Shown: piece by piece, positions 1 to 9,359 of the stretch
Layout: the number at the start of each line of letters is the position of its first letter
Position numbering within the stretch: position 1 is the first letter of the stretch
From: Promicromonospora sukumoe
GTDB taxonomy: Bacteria > Actinomycetota > Actinomycetes > Actinomycetales > Cellulomonadaceae
Direction of reading: 5' to 3'
NCBI RefSeq assembly: GCF_014137995.1
Contig: NZ_JACGWV010000001.1
Coordinates: forward strand, 992,001-1,056,000
DNA: 64,000 nucleotides
Position numbers and translations under genes: made by a program
Notes under the pieces: generated by a model
The model's database searches: none
What the model was told of the DNA's origin: nothing
The model's input: the letters and a program-made list of their open reading frames with translations, nothing else

Positions 1-2
1 CG

Positions 3-164
3 TTCCAAGCTGACCTGGATGAGGGCTTTCGCCGGGCGCAGGAGCGATTGGCCGGCTCGCGGCTCGATCGGTACGTACTAGCGACTGGCGGAGGCTACTT
101 CCTGGTTCCGCCGGACCGGGTCGGAGAGCAGCCGTGGGAGGACGCCTTGTTCTCATCTGGCTGA
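3..164 (+). CDS. Dyp-type peroxidase, C-terminal fragment (5' end outside window)
   Basis: The frame starting at base 3 is open from the window edge to TGA at 162-164 and gives the last 53 residues of a protein. The fragment runs FQADLDEGFRRAQERLA, then a G-rich turn, then GYFLVPP and a final W..ALF. This matches the usual C-terminus of Dyp-type (EfeB/YwbN) haem peroxidases, which read roughly FQ.D...F...Q..LA, ..TG...F.VPPG, W...LF. Such enzymes oxidise dyes or other substrates with peroxide and are often Tat-exported or encapsulin cargo. The haem ligand and the GXXDG motif lie upstream of the window, so the assignment rests on the tail alone. The next gene begins 81 bases downstream. Confidence 0.65.
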   Translation, partial: FQADLDEGFRRAQERLAGSRLDRYVLATGGGYFLVPPDRVGEQPWEDALFSSG

Positions 165-245
165 TCCGAGGTTGGCGGCAACGGCGAGTCGAGCAACGCG
201 CAAGCGAAGTATCGGTCGAGACGTCCCGAGCGGAGATGAGTTCTG

Positions 246-3200
246 TTGCGTACACAGTTCCGGATCTTCCTGTCCTCAGCACTCGCCGTCGTCATGGGGC
301 TCAGCGGTGTGCCCGACGCGCTCACGGTCGAGACTGCAGGGTCGCGACCGACCGCTGAACCGGCCGGTGACGCCTCAGCTCACACCGGGGCCACCGATCA
401 CCAGGGCGCAGATCCTGAAATCGATGCCAGCGCATCGAGCACCCAAGCTGACGTCCAGTCGCTGCAGGCTGGCCCGGGTGGAGCAGCCGAGTACCTGTAC
501 GACGCGGCAGGACGGCTGGCCGCGGTGGTCTCCGACGAGTCCGGAGAAGTGGCCGAGTATTCCTACGACGCCGCAGGCAACATCACTGAGGTCGACCGGC
601 GGTCAGCAAGCGAGTTGTCCGTGGTCTCGCTCGTGCCGTTGAGCGCCGCTCCTGGGCAGACCGTGCGCGTCTTCGGGACAGGCTTCCCCACCGACGCGCT
701 CGAGATATCGGTCGGCAATGATGTCGTTCAGGTCTCGGATGTCACCCCGACGTCCGCGTCGTTTGTGGTGCCAGCCACGGGATCTGACGGTCCGGTGACT
801 GTCGATGACGGGAACCAGAGCGTGCAGGGCCCGGACTTGGCGGTCGTGGCCGACGCGGTAGAACTGGATCAGGTCACACCAGCATCTGCCGTACCCGGAG
901 CAGAGGTAGTCCTTGCAGGTTCGGGCTTCGATCCGGACCCGGTGGCCAACGTCGTCACGTTCAACGGGCAGGTCGCCGAGATCGCATCCGCTACTCCGAC
1001 GGAACTTCGGGTCGTTGTGCCTTCACGCGCCGGGACTGGACCGCTGGAGGTCCGGACTTCCCATGGTGCGACAAGCTGGGGACAGGACTTCGCGATAGCG
1101 CTGGCCGGTGTCGACCCGGCAACGGTCGAGTCCGTGCGCCGAGCAGACGTCGGTGGCACCGCGGTCAGTATCCCGGTCACCGCGGCGGGAAGAGTTGCGC
1201 TCGTGCACTTCGATGCACCGGCAAGCCGTCGGGTCGACATCGGTCTGACCGGGACGACGTTTGCCGGCGGCACGAGGTACCGCGTCATCGCGCCCGACAA
1301 CGAGGTACTCGCCGACGAGACGGTCAGCGGGCAGACGCGCGTCCAGGCGAAGGGCATGGTGCCTGGACGTACATATGCCCTACTGGTCACGCCGGCTAGT
1401 GGTTCTACGGGGCAGGTGACAGTCACCGTCTCGGAACCCGTGCAGGCCACGGCCACGACGAGTGGCGCGGCAACGTCCTTGGCCATCAACCGGGCGGGGC
1501 AGACCGCTCGAGTCGAGCTGGACCTGGAGGCCGGCCAGAACCTGACCCTGGCGCTGGCGAGCTCCACGCTCGGCTGGCGGTGGGTGGAACTGCTTGACCA
1601 AGACGGGCTGTCCGTTGCCGACGAGTTCGCCTCGGGCGCGTCGGACGCCATCAATCTGGGCGAGATCTCCTCATCCGGGACGTACACGGTGCTGGTACGC
1701 CCGGACACCCCGACGACTGGTTCGGTGAACCTCACTGCGTCAGTGCGGCGGGCCGCCGGGCCTATCAGCCTCACTGGCGGACCGACGTCGTTCGTGGTCC
1801 AGCGGGCGGGACAGGAGGTGGCCGGGATGATCGACCTGAATGAAGGCGACGTCCCGACCTTCGCGATGTCAGGGTCAACGGTCGGCTGGCGTTGGGTGGA
1901 ACTGTTCGCCCCGGACGGCACCCGGGTGGACTACGACTACAGCTCGGGCACGACCGCTGTGATGAACGGCCCCACGATCACGGCCTCCGGGACGTACACG
2001 GTCGTGGTCCGGCCGGACGGTCCCACAACGGGATCGGTCAGCGTCACCGCATCACTCCGCGCTGAGGCCGATGAACTGGTCTTGGACGGTGGACCGACGT
2101 CATTCGTCGTCCAGCGTGCAGGACAAGAGGTTGTTGCCAGGCTCGACCTCGTCGCCGGTCAGGACGCCGCACTGGCGTGGACGGTCACCTCGCTGGGTGC
2201 TCGCTACATCGAGGTCTTCAACCCACAAGGCACGCGCATCGTGTCGCGGTACAGCTTCACCTCACCGGACTCGGTGAACCTGACCGCCGTTGCCGTCACT
2301 GGTGAGTACACCGTGGTCGTGCGGCCGACGACGACGGCGACGGGTTCCGTCCAGATGACCGCGGCCACTGGTGCCCTGACCGTGTTGCTCCGGCAGGGCG
2401 CGCGGGTCGCACGCGCCAAGGACATGGAGCAGAGCCGAGAGCCGTCTGGTTCATCGACCCGTGACGAGCGTGAAGGGTCGGACGGAACCTTGCCGCAGTG
2501 GCGCCCTGACAAAGCCAACCTGGGTGGGGCGGACTGGTACACACGCCGACCCGAGGTCGACGCACCGAAGGACCTTGAGGCGCCCGCTGGTGTGACGGCT
2601 GTGGCAGGGCATGTTCTCGGCCTCGATGGCGCTCCCGTGACTGGTGTGACTGTCACCGCGGGAGACGACCTGGCCACGACCGACAGGGCCGGCCGCTTCC
2701 TGCTGAAAGGTGTCAGCGCGACCACGCCGATGATCGTGGTGGACGGATCGACGGCAAACACGCCCATCGCCACCTACGGAACGTTCCGCATTCACGTGGA
2801 ACTGGCGCAAGGGGGGACCACCGCACTGCCGGCGACGGTATGGATGCCCGCCCTGGACACAGAGAACGTGGTCGAGCTGGCGACCCCGACGGCAGAAGAA
2901 ACTGTGCTGACCACGCCGTACATCCCTGGTCTTGAGGTGCGCCTCCCAGCAGGAACTGTCGTGCGCGACGCCGAGGGCGAACTGGTCGACGAACTAGGCA
3001 TCACACCGATCCCCGTCGACAGACCCCCTTTCCCCCTTCCGGACAACGGCATCGTGCCGACGTACTTCACGGTCCAACCGGGCGGAACCTTCGTATTTCC
3101 TGAGGGCGCGCAGATCGTGTACCCCAACTACACGGGCCTCGCTCCAGAGACTCGCGTGGAATTCTGGAACTACGACCCCGAGGAGCGAGGCTGGTACGTC

Positions 3201-6200
3201 TACGGGCACGGGACGGTCTCAGAAGACGCGCAGCAGGTCGTGCCGGACGATGACACACGAGTCTGGTCGTTCGACGGTGCCATGTTCAACGTGCCGAGCT
3301 CCGAGAAGTTCAACCAGTCCCGTTTCAGCGACTTCATCGACTGGCTCAGCGGCGACCCGGTCGACCTGTCCACCGGCCTGTTCACCGACGCACGCACCGA
3401 CCTCGCGATCGACGACGGCATCGCGCCGATCAGCATCGAACGCCACTACTGGCAGGGCGACCAAGCCTCTCGAGAGTTCGGTCGCGGCCAGCAGCTGAGC
3501 TATGGCATGTTCCTCTACTCCGAGGACGAGTATCAGGAGGTCGACCTGTACCTGGCCGGCGGCAGCAAGGTGCACTACGAACGCACGAGCAGAGGCACCG
3601 GGTACACCGACGCCGCCTTCAGATCGGTTGCCACGACGGGCGCCTTCCGGGACTCCACGATCACCTGGAATGACGATGGCTGGTCGCTGCGGACCCGCGA
3701 CGGCCTGACCTACTGGTTCCCCGACTGGTCACGAGGCAGCGCGATCACCGACCGCAACGGCAACACGGTCACGCTGACTCGAGACGGGGCCGACGGTGGA
3801 GGGCCAGGCCAAGATCTGACCCAGATCACCTCGCCCACGGGCCGCTGGATCAAGCTTGCCTACGACTCTTCACACCGCGTCACCGAGGTGAGGGACAACA
3901 TCGGGCGAACGGTCACTTACACCTACAACTCCGCCGGACGCCTGTCCACGGTGACCAACCCAGCAGGAGACACCACCGAATACACCTACGACACAGCCGG
4001 ACGCGTCTCCACAATCACCGATGCCCGCGGAATCACGTTCCTGACCAACCAGTACGACACGAACGGACGCGTCGCGAGACAAACACTCGCTGGTGGGCAG
4101 ACGTACGAGTTCGACTACGTGCTCAGTTCCTGGGGCACTGTGCAAGAGGCGCGCGTGACCCATCAAGACGGCACGCAGCGACATGTCACGTTCAACAACG
4201 CGGGAGTCGCGACGAGCGACACGGTCGTCGCAGCGGGCGGTAGCAGCGAGCGGGCCACGACGTTCACGCGTCGGGCGGACAACCTCATCACCCAGGTCAC
4301 AGACCCCTACGGCAGGGTCTCGACGTACGACTACGACGACCAGGGAAGGCTGGAGAGCACAACAGTGCTCGCTGGGACCTCTGACGAAGCGACTTTGGGC
4401 ACCACCGTCTACGGCCGATTCGACCAGCCGACCCGACACACCGACCCGGCCGGCAACGTCACCGAGCTGGAGTACGACCGGCGAGGAAACATCGTCGATT
4501 ACACCGACGCGGAGGGACGGTCACGCACTGCCACCTACACATCGAAGGGGCAGGTAAAGACGGTCACGGACGGTGCCGGAAACACCACCACGCTCACCTA
4601 TGCGGCCGGCGACCTGGTAGCCACAACGAGCGCGAACGGTGAGACGGCGAGGTACTTCACCGACGCGGTCGGGAGGCGCACCACAACGATCTTCCAGACG
4701 GGCGCAACCCGCACAGTCGACTACGACGTGCTCAACCAACCGGTGCGGACCACTGACCCGTTGGGCAACTTCCAAGAGTACGAGTACGACGCCAACGGCA
4801 ATCTGACCACCTTCACCGACGCGGCAGGGCACTCCACGCACTGGACCTTCGACGACGCCGACCGCATCGTGGAACGCACCGATCCCCTGGGCGCAGCTGA
4901 CCTGGTCACCTACGACCTTGCCGGGCGCGTCACCGCAACAACCTCCAGAGCTGGACGGTCGACCACCTATGCCTACGACTCGTTCGGTCGCATCGACTCG
5001 ACGAGCGACGCTTACGGCACAGCCGAAGTGGAGCAGGTGTTCGAGTACGACAGTCTGGACCGCCTGGCGGAGGTCACGGACAGCGTCGCGGGAACCACGT
5101 CGTACGCCTACGACGCGCTTGACCGACTCACCCAGCTCAACGAGCCAACCGGTGCAAGCAGCTACACGTACGACGAGAACAGCCAGGTGATCTCGGCAGT
5201 CGTAGCCGGGCAGGCGGCGCGGCTGTACACGTACGACGACACGGGACAGCTGACAGGGGTCGAGCAAGGCTCGACAAATGTCGAGCTGACAAGGGACATC
5301 GCCGGTCGAGTCTCAGAGGTCGAGCTTCCCGGTGGATGGAACCAGTCGTACACATACGACTCGAACAACCTCGTCGTCGGACTTGGATACGACCACAACG
5401 GTCAAGACAAGGGCGACCTGAGCTACGCCTATCAACCTGGCGGCCAGGTAGCGGCCGTTGATGGCTCGCACGCGAACGTGGTGCTGCCAGCAGCCCGGTC
5501 CGGCCTGGAGTACGACGATCAGAACCGGCTGGTCTCAGCTGGGGGAGTGCCCCTCTCGTACGACGCCGACGGCAACTTGCTCGACGACGGCACCCGCACG
5601 TATGACTGGGACGCCAGCGGCAGTCTGGAATCGGTCACTCAAGGAACGTCGGTCACGGAATTCGGATACTCACCCACCGGTACCCGAGCCTCACGCAGCA
5701 CCGATGGTTCTCAGACCGGATTCGTCGAGATCGGGCCAAACGTCGCGGCCGAGCTCGACGGGGACGGCGACCCGGCAGCCAGCCTTCTGTCTGGCGGCAT
5801 GGATCAGTGGTTCGCCCGTACCCATGCCGGTGGCACCGACGCAGTCCTGACGGACATGCTCGGATCACCGATCGCACTTGGTTCTGCTGACGGAAGCCTC
5901 GCTGCAGAGTACGACTACGACCCGTTCGGCTTGGCGACGGTCGACGGTGACACGCGCGGATCGGACCTTGGCTTCACAGGTCGCCAGAACGACGGCACCG
6001 GGCTCACCTACCACCGCTCCCGCTACTACCAGCCGGCAACCGGTCGATTCATCTCCGAGGACCCCATCGGTTTCTCGGGCGGCTCCAACCTCTACACCTA
6101 CGGAGCCAACGCACCAACCACCTACACCGACCCCACCGGGAACAACCCGCTCCTGATCGGCTGCCTCGCCGGCGCCGCAATCGACGGCGGAATCGACTAC

Positions 6201-6686
6201 ACGATGCAACGCCTGTCCGGCCGAAAGGTGCAATGGGGGCAGGTCGGCGCGGCGGCCGCCCAGGGTTGCGCAATCGGCATGCTCGGTCCTCTGGCGGGAA
6301 CCATTATGAAGACCGGCAGGATCGGAGCCGACGCCAGCGCGGCCGCACGCGTGGCGGACGAGTACGCCACGCTCCCACTGCAGCACATAACCAACAGCGG
6401 CGACACGGTGTTGGGTCACAAGGGGTGGATCGCCAAGGCCCAGGCACGCGGTGCCAGTTACTTCGACATCGGCAATCAGTGGAATGTGATCGCGGATCGT
6501 GGCGGCAGTCCTTGGTTTCTGAACAGGGCGTTCCTGGATGATCGAATCGCGGCTGGTGATCGTGTGTTGGTGTCGGTTCCGAAGGGTAGGATTGAGGAGA
6601 TCAGCTACTTGACGGAGGAGATCGAATACCTGTTGGAGAATGGCTATCAGTGGGTCAATCAGTGGGCGCTCAAGCCGAAAGGGTGA
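246..6686 (+). CDS. Secreted Rhs/YD-repeat polymorphic toxin
   Basis: A 2146-residue protein built like a polymorphic toxin. Residues 1-27 form a Sec-type signal peptide. YD-like repeats at about 80-120 are followed by two IPT/TIG-like beta domains (about 120-285) and three tandem beta-sandwich repeats resembling PPC domains (about 400-700, motifs SFVVQRAGQEV, GTYTVVVRPD, TTGSV). A carboxypeptidase-regulatory-like domain lies near 790-840. From about 1030 comes the Rhs shell (DPVDLSTGLF, then many YD repeats such as YTYDTAGRVSTITD). The core ends at 1925-1962 with GLTYHRSRYYQPATGRFISEDPIGF and DPTG; these delimit the variable C-terminus. The last ~180 residues carry an Ala/Gly-rich stretch and a toxin domain with YFDIGNQWN, NRAFLDDRIAAGDRVL and EIEYLLENGYQW, of unknown activity. 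Start: an in-frame TGA lies at 237-239, so TTG 246 is the first start, 10 bases after GGAG; a later ATG would lose the signal peptide. Confidence 0.9.
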   Translation: MRTQFRIFLSSALAVVMGLSGVPDALTVETAGSRPTAEPAGDASAHTGATDHQGADPEIDASASSTQADVQSLQAGPGGAAEYLYDAAGRLAAVVSDESGEVAEYSYDAAGNITEVDRRSASELSVVSLVPLSAAPGQTVRVFGTGFPTDALEISVGNDVVQVSDVTPTSASFVVPATGSDGPVTVDDGNQSVQGPDLAVVADAVELDQVTPASAVPGAEVVLAGSGFDPDPVANVVTFNGQVAEIASATPTELRVVVPSRAGTGPLEVRTSHGATSWGQDFAIALAGVDPATVESVRRADVGGTAVSIPVTAAGRVALVHFDAPASRRVDIGLTGTTFAGGTRYRVIAPDNEVLADETVSGQTRVQAKGMVPGRTYALLVTPASGSTGQVTVTVSEPVQATATTSGAATSLAINRAGQTARVELDLEAGQNLTLALASSTLGWRWVELLDQDGLSVADEFASGASDAINLGEISSSGTYTVLVRPDTPTTGSVNLTASVRRAAGPISLTGGPTSFVVQRAGQEVAGMIDLNEGDVPTFAMSGSTVGWRWVELFAPDGTRVDYDYSSGTTAVMNGPTITASGTYTVVVRPDGPTTGSVSVTASLRAEADELVLDGGPTSFVVQRAGQEVVARLDLVAGQDAALAWTVTSLGARYIEVFNPQGTRIVSRYSFTSPDSVNLTAVAVTGEYTVVVRPTTTATGSVQMTAATGALTVLLRQGARVARAKDMEQSREPSGSSTRDEREGSDGTLPQWRPDKANLGGADWYTRRPEVDAPKDLEAPAGVTAVAGHVLGLDGAPVTGVTVTAGDDLATTDRAGRFLLKGVSATTPMIVVDGSTANTPIATYGTFRIHVELAQGGTTALPATVWMPALDTENVVELATPTAEETVLTTPYIPGLEVRLPAGTVVRDAEGELVDELGITPIPVDRPPFPLPDNGIVPTYFTVQPGGTFVFPEGAQIVYPNYTGLAPETRVEFWNYDPEERGWYVYGHGTVSEDAQQVVPDDDTRVWSFDGAMFNVPSSEKFNQSRFSDFIDWLSGDPVDLSTGLFTDARTDLAIDDGIAPISIERHYWQGDQASREFGRGQQLSYGMFLYSEDEYQEVDLYLAGGSKVHYERTSRGTGYTDAAFRSVATTGAFRDSTITWNDDGWSLRTRDGLTYWFPDWSRGSAITDRNGNTVTLTRDGADGGGPGQDLTQITSPTGRWIKLAYDSSHRVTEVRDNIGRTVTYTYNSAGRLSTVTNPAGDTTEYTYDTAGRVSTITDARGITFLTNQYDTNGRVARQTLAGGQTYEFDYVLSSWGTVQEARVTHQDGTQRHVTFNNAGVATSDTVVAAGGSSERATTFTRRADNLITQVTDPYGRVSTYDYDDQGRLESTTVLAGTSDEATLGTTVYGRFDQPTRHTDPAGNVTELEYDRRGNIVDYTDAEGRSRTATYTSKGQVKTVTDGAGNTTTLTYAAGDLVATTSANGETARYFTDAVGRRTTTIFQTGATRTVDYDVLNQPVRTTDPLGNFQEYEYDANGNLTTFTDAAGHSTHWTFDDADRIVERTDPLGAADLVTYDLAGRVTATTSRAGRSTTYAYDSFGRIDSTSDAYGTAEVEQVFEYDSLDRLAEVTDSVAGTTSYAYDALDRLTQLNEPTGASSYTYDENSQVISAVVAGQAARLYTYDDTGQLTGVEQGSTNVELTRDIAGRVSEVELPGGWNQSYTYDSNNLVVGLGYDHNGQDKGDLSYAYQPGGQVAAVDGSHANVVLPAARSGLEYDDQNRLVSAGGVPLSYDADGNLLDDGTRTYDWDASGSLESVTQGTSVTEFGYSPTGTRASRSTDGSQTGFVEIGPNVAAELDGDGDPAASLLSGGMDQWFARTHAGGTDAVLTDMLGSPIALGSADGSLAAEYDYDPFGLATVDGDTRGSDLGFTGRQNDGTGLTYHRSRYYQPATGRFISEDPIGFSGGSNLYTYGANAPTTYTDPTGNNPLLIGCLAGAAIDGGIDYTMQRLSGRKVQWGQVGAAAAQGCAIGMLGPLAGTIMKTGRIGADASAAARVADEYATLPLQHITNSGDTVLGHKGWIAKAQARGASYFDIGNQWNVIADRGGSPWFLNRAFLDDRIAAGDRVLVSVPKGRIEEISYLTEEIEYLLENGYQWVNQWALKPKG
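1762..2380 (+). repeat. Internal ~310-bp tandem repeat encoding beta-sandwich modules
   Basis: Two diverged copies of about 310 bp lie in tandem inside the Rhs gene (about 1762-2070 and 2074-2380), and a weaker one precedes them from about 1470. Each encodes a module starting GGPTSFVVQRAGQEV, passing through a W-V-E or Y-I-E strand, and ending with G.YTVVVRP and TGSV. Seen directly in the translation. The function, stalk or binding surface, is inferred. Confidence 0.7.
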
Positions 6687-6689
6687 GTA

Positions 6690-7097
6690 ATGGATCAGAT
6701 TCTTGAATTTCTTGCCGCGCACATGAGCTACCTCTGGCGTGACGCGCGGTTCCGCATTACGGATTCCGATGTCACCACCAGCAACGGTGGTAATTCAACG
6801 GTCGTGATCGAATCCAAGATACTCCGAATCAGGCTGGAGACGGATCGTCGTCAACTATTTCTGGATTTCCAGCCTGTTCGCACGAATCGGCCGAGAGATT
6901 GGTATTCGGTTGAAATCGTCCGTCGGTACTTTTTTGGCGAACCAGATGTTCCTAGCATGGTGGACGCGTCTATCGCGGAATTCATCGGCGACAACCTCGA
7001 TGACATCGAGTCTCGATTTTCGCCCGAACAGTGGGAAAGTACCCGCGAGAGCCTGAAGGAGCTCGAGAGAAAGCGATCCAAGAAGATGTGGGGCTGA
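6690..7097 (+). CDS. Probable immunity protein for the upstream Rhs toxin
   Basis: This gene encodes a 135-residue soluble protein with no signal peptide, starting three bases after the toxin stop codon. It is rich in charged residues and ends in a basic helix. I recognise no named family. The assignment rests on position: in polymorphic toxin systems the gene directly 3' of the toxin C-terminus is normally its cognate immunity protein. Base composition supports a shared history, since both the toxin tip (from about 6540) and this gene are visibly less GC-rich than flanking genes. Such proteins act in the cytoplasm by binding the toxin domain. A small effector-associated protein is the main alternative. 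Confidence 0.7.
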   Translation: MDQILEFLAAHMSYLWRDARFRITDSDVTTSNGGNSTVVIESKILRIRLETDRRQLFLDFQPVRTNRPRDWYSVEIVRRYFFGEPDVPSMVDASIAEFIGDNLDDIESRFSPEQWESTRESLKELERKRSKKMWG

Positions 7098-7605
7098 CCA
7101 GTGATCCGGACGTCATGGCGCGCACGGGCCTGTTACCGGGTTGCCCTACCAGAGAACTGGAGTCTGGCGCGGTGGCGACACGGGTCGCCCCCCTTTGGCC
7201 AAGCCCGATCGCATGTGCTGTTCGTCGATTCCGCAAGAAGTGGACTTCCAAGTTCTCAAGTCTGCAAGATCGGCGAGCATGCCCAAGCGAAGCGTGACTG
7301 CTCATGCGAGCACCCTCGAGCAACTAGCTCGCGACAAGTTCGGAGGGCCGGGGGACGTGTCACGATTGCCGGTCTCTGTCACGCGAGTGGCACGGTTCCA
7401 TTGCTCATCAATGCCCATGGTTGCCCTCGTCGGAAGGCCGTGCCGCAGTGGCCTTGTCTCGGCCTGAAACCGCGGATTCCTGCGGTTTCTGCAGGTCGTG
7501 AGGACAGTAAGCGACAACAACAGGCCATGCTGAGTGGGTCCCCGAAGCGAACTTCTCCGCCACAAAAGATGTTCCGCCGCAAGTCCGGCCGAGCCTGCTC
7601 GACCG
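7098..7605. other. Gene-poor stretch downstream of the toxin-immunity pair
   Basis: About 500 bases with no convincing gene: the short open frames here lack a ribosome binding site and have atypical, Cys/Arg/Ser-rich translations. It contains a short inverted repeat GAAACCGC/GCGGTTTC (7466-7473 and 7482-7489, 8-base loop) that could end transcription of the toxin operon, though no T tract follows. Regions like this behind Rhs genes often hold decayed toxin or immunity cassettes. I could not recognise one. Confidence 0.4.
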
Positions 7606-7642
7606 AGGCCGCCGACCGGGTATCAGACCTGGTCGGCGGCCT
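7606..7642 (-). terminator. 12-bp perfect stem-loop at the end of the 7623-8171 gene
   Basis: AGGCCGCCGACC at 7606-7617 is perfectly complementary to 7631-7642, with a 13-base loop. The stop codon of the leftward gene (7623-7625) lies inside the loop. It has no T tract, as is common for actinobacterial hairpin terminators. It could also protect the toxin operon from read-through. Confidence 0.5.
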
Positions 7643-8171
7643 TCGTCGTGCTGTCACCCGGCTCCTGCCCGAGCGCGGGCCTGGACTCCGCCGGCGCCGG
7701 TCCGGCGCCGGGCGCCAGCAGCCGTTGGATACGCTCGTACTCGGCGGCCATCTCCGGCGTGGCGAGGAAGTCGTCGAGGGCGGCGGACACCTCGTGGTCC
7801 ACCTCCTCGACGGACCGGATCGCCAGCTCGTACAGCTCGCCCCGCCGGTCCTGCTCCAGGTAGCTGTGCCAGTGGGCCAGCGCCTTGACGGCCGTCAGGA
7901 CCCCGTTGTCCAGGTCGTCGTCGACCAGGATGCCGTCGTAGATCGTCTGCAGCTCGTCGCCCAGCTCGGCGGCGCTGATCGTCAGGACGTCTGCGCAGGC
8001 TCTTGCCAGCGCGGCCTGGGCCTCGTCGGTGAGCTCCTCCGCAACCGCGCCGCGCCATAGCTCGGGCCGGACCAGGCGGGTGACCGTCTGTTCGCCGAAG
8101 GCGCGAACGTCGTCGTCGGTGGCTTCGATGATCAGCCGAAGAACGTTCGCCTCGAGCTCGCCGTAGTTCAC
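7623..8171 (-). CDS. Unrecognised acidic helical protein
   Basis: A 182-residue cytoplasmic protein read leftward from GTG. It is predicted to be almost all alpha-helical, with a low-complexity Pro/Ala/Gly-rich tail. I do not recognise the family. The pattern of its middle part, an acidic segment followed by ALAHWHSYLEQDRRGELYELA and a VD pair, recalls small helical DUF416- or immunity-type proteins, and the position behind an Rhs locus would fit an orphan immunity gene. That is a guess. The ribosome binding site is weak. The gene is convergent with the toxin operon, and its 3' end is folded into a perfect stem-loop. Confidence 0.6.
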   Translation of the reverse strand: MNYGELEANVLRLIIEATDDDVRAFGEQTVTRLVRPELWRGAVAEELTDEAQAALARACADVLTISAAELGDELQTIYDGILVDDDLDNGVLTAVKALAHWHSYLEQDRRGELYELAIRSVEEVDHEVSAALDDFLATPEMAAEYERIQRLLAPGAGPAPAESRPALGQEPGDSTTKAADQV

Positions 8172-8211
8172 GCCCGAAGCCTAGGGCCTCGGCTCCGGGA
8201 GCCTCAGCCTC

Positions 8212-9267
8212 TCATTCCGCCGCCGGCCGCCCCGTCGAGTCGCGCACCACGAGCTCCGGCCGGAACAGCAGCGAGCTGCCGCGGCTCGACGCGTCGTCGT
8301 CCTCCGGCTCGTGCAGGGCGCGGAACGCGGCGGCCGCCATCTCCTTCATCGGCTGGCGCACGGTCGTCAGGGCCGGTGAGTAGAGCTCGGCGAGCACGAT
8401 GTCGTCGAAGCCCGCGACCGAGACGTCCCGGCCCACCTCCAGGCCGGCGTCGCGCACGGCGCGGCACACGCCGATCGCCGTCATGTCGTTGACCGCGAAG
8501 ATCGCGGTGGGCGGGTTCGGACCCGACAGCAGCTCGGTCGTGGCGACCCGCCCCAGCTCGGCGGCCTCGACGTCGCCGAAGGTGCTGTCGACGATGCTGC
8601 CGGGCCAGGTGACGACGTCGGGCCGCGCGATGCCCGCGCGTTCGAGCGCACGCAGGAAGCCCTGGAACCGCTCGGTGCGGTTGATCGACCGGATGGACCC
8701 CGAGACGAACGCGATGCGGCGGTGGCCCAGCGACACGAGGTGGTCGCCCATGAGCTCGGCGCCGATCGCGTTGTCGACGCTCACGTTGATCAGGCCCGCG
8801 GGGTCGTCGGCCTGGGCGGTGCGGTCGAAGGCGACCAGCCGCAGGCCGTCGTCGAGCAGGCTCGCGACGTGCTCCAGGGACGGCAGCGACGAGCACAGGA
8901 CGATCCCGCGGATGCCGTCCGAGACGAGCTCGTCGACGTACTGGCGCTCGCGCTCGGGGTCGCGCTCCGAGTTGCACAGCAGCACGTGGTACCCCTGCGT
9001 CAGCGCGGCCGCCTCGACGTGGCGCGCCAGCGCGCCCCAGTAGGGGTTGCCCACCGACGGCACCACCAGGCCGATGACCTGCGGCTTGCCCGTGCGGAGC
9101 TGCCGGGCGGCGCGGTTGGGCCGGTAGCCGAGCTTGCGGATCGTGGACTCCACGCGGTGCCGCGTCTCGGGCAGCATCCGGTCGGTCCTGCCGTTCAGCA
9201 GGTTCGAGACCGTGCTCGTGGACACCCCCGCCGCTCGTGCGACGTCAAGGATCGTGACTCCAGCCAT
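8212..9267 (-). CDS. LacI-family regulator of the uronate polysaccharide locus
   Basis: A 351-residue LacI/GalR-type repressor. Residues 4-50 form the DNA-binding helix-turn-helix and hinge (TILDVARAAGVSTSTVSNLL, then PNRAARQL). The rest is a periplasmic-binding-protein-like sugar-sensing domain (GLVVPSVGNPYWGAL, AVNDMTAIGVCRA, VSVAGFDDI). It is divergent from the ABC transporter operon starting at 9465, the usual arrangement for local control of sugar uptake genes. The AGGAGG-like site sits about 12 bases before the ATG, a rather long spacing. The inducer is probably an oligosaccharide released by the lyases encoded downstream (inference). Confidence 0.92.
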   Translation of the reverse strand: MAGVTILDVARAAGVSTSTVSNLLNGRTDRMLPETRHRVESTIRKLGYRPNRAARQLRTGKPQVIGLVVPSVGNPYWGALARHVEAAALTQGYHVLLCNSERDPERERQYVDELVSDGIRGIVLCSSLPSLEHVASLLDDGLRLVAFDRTAQADDPAGLINVSVDNAIGAELMGDHLVSLGHRRIAFVSGSIRSINRTERFQGFLRALERAGIARPDVVTWPGSIVDSTFGDVEAAELGRVATTELLSGPNPPTAIFAVNDMTAIGVCRAVRDAGLEVGRDVSVAGFDDIVLAELYSPALTTVRQPMKEMAAAAFRALHEPEDDDASSRGSSLLFRPELVVRDSTGRPAAE

Positions 9268-9310
9268 GTGCGCGTGCGGCCTCCTCCGGATCGGGACTCA
9301 GCCATCTGCC

Positions 9311-9326
9311 AGTGCATCGATGGACT
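9311..9326. promoter_or_regulatory. Candidate LacI operator
   Basis: AGTGCATCGATGGACT is a 16-bp palindrome with 7 of 8 pairs matching and a central CG, typical of LacI-family sites. It lies between the divergent regulator and the ABC operon. A weaker relative, AGTGCATCGTTACACC (9390-9405), overlaps the region just after the -10 box, where binding would block transcription. Confidence 0.45.
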
Positions 9327-9359
9327 GAACAGGCCCGAGCATAGTCCATAAACGGACAC

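Noticed and set aside
246..6686. Rhs gene as a pseudogene
   Set aside because: One uninterrupted frame of 2146 codons with all expected domains and a complete core boundary; only the TTG start is unusual.
7101..8060. A 319-codon plus-strand open frame behind the immunity gene
   Set aside because: Starts at ATG or GTG without a ribosome site, Arg/Gly-rich, and its second half is antisense to the better-supported 7623-8171 gene.
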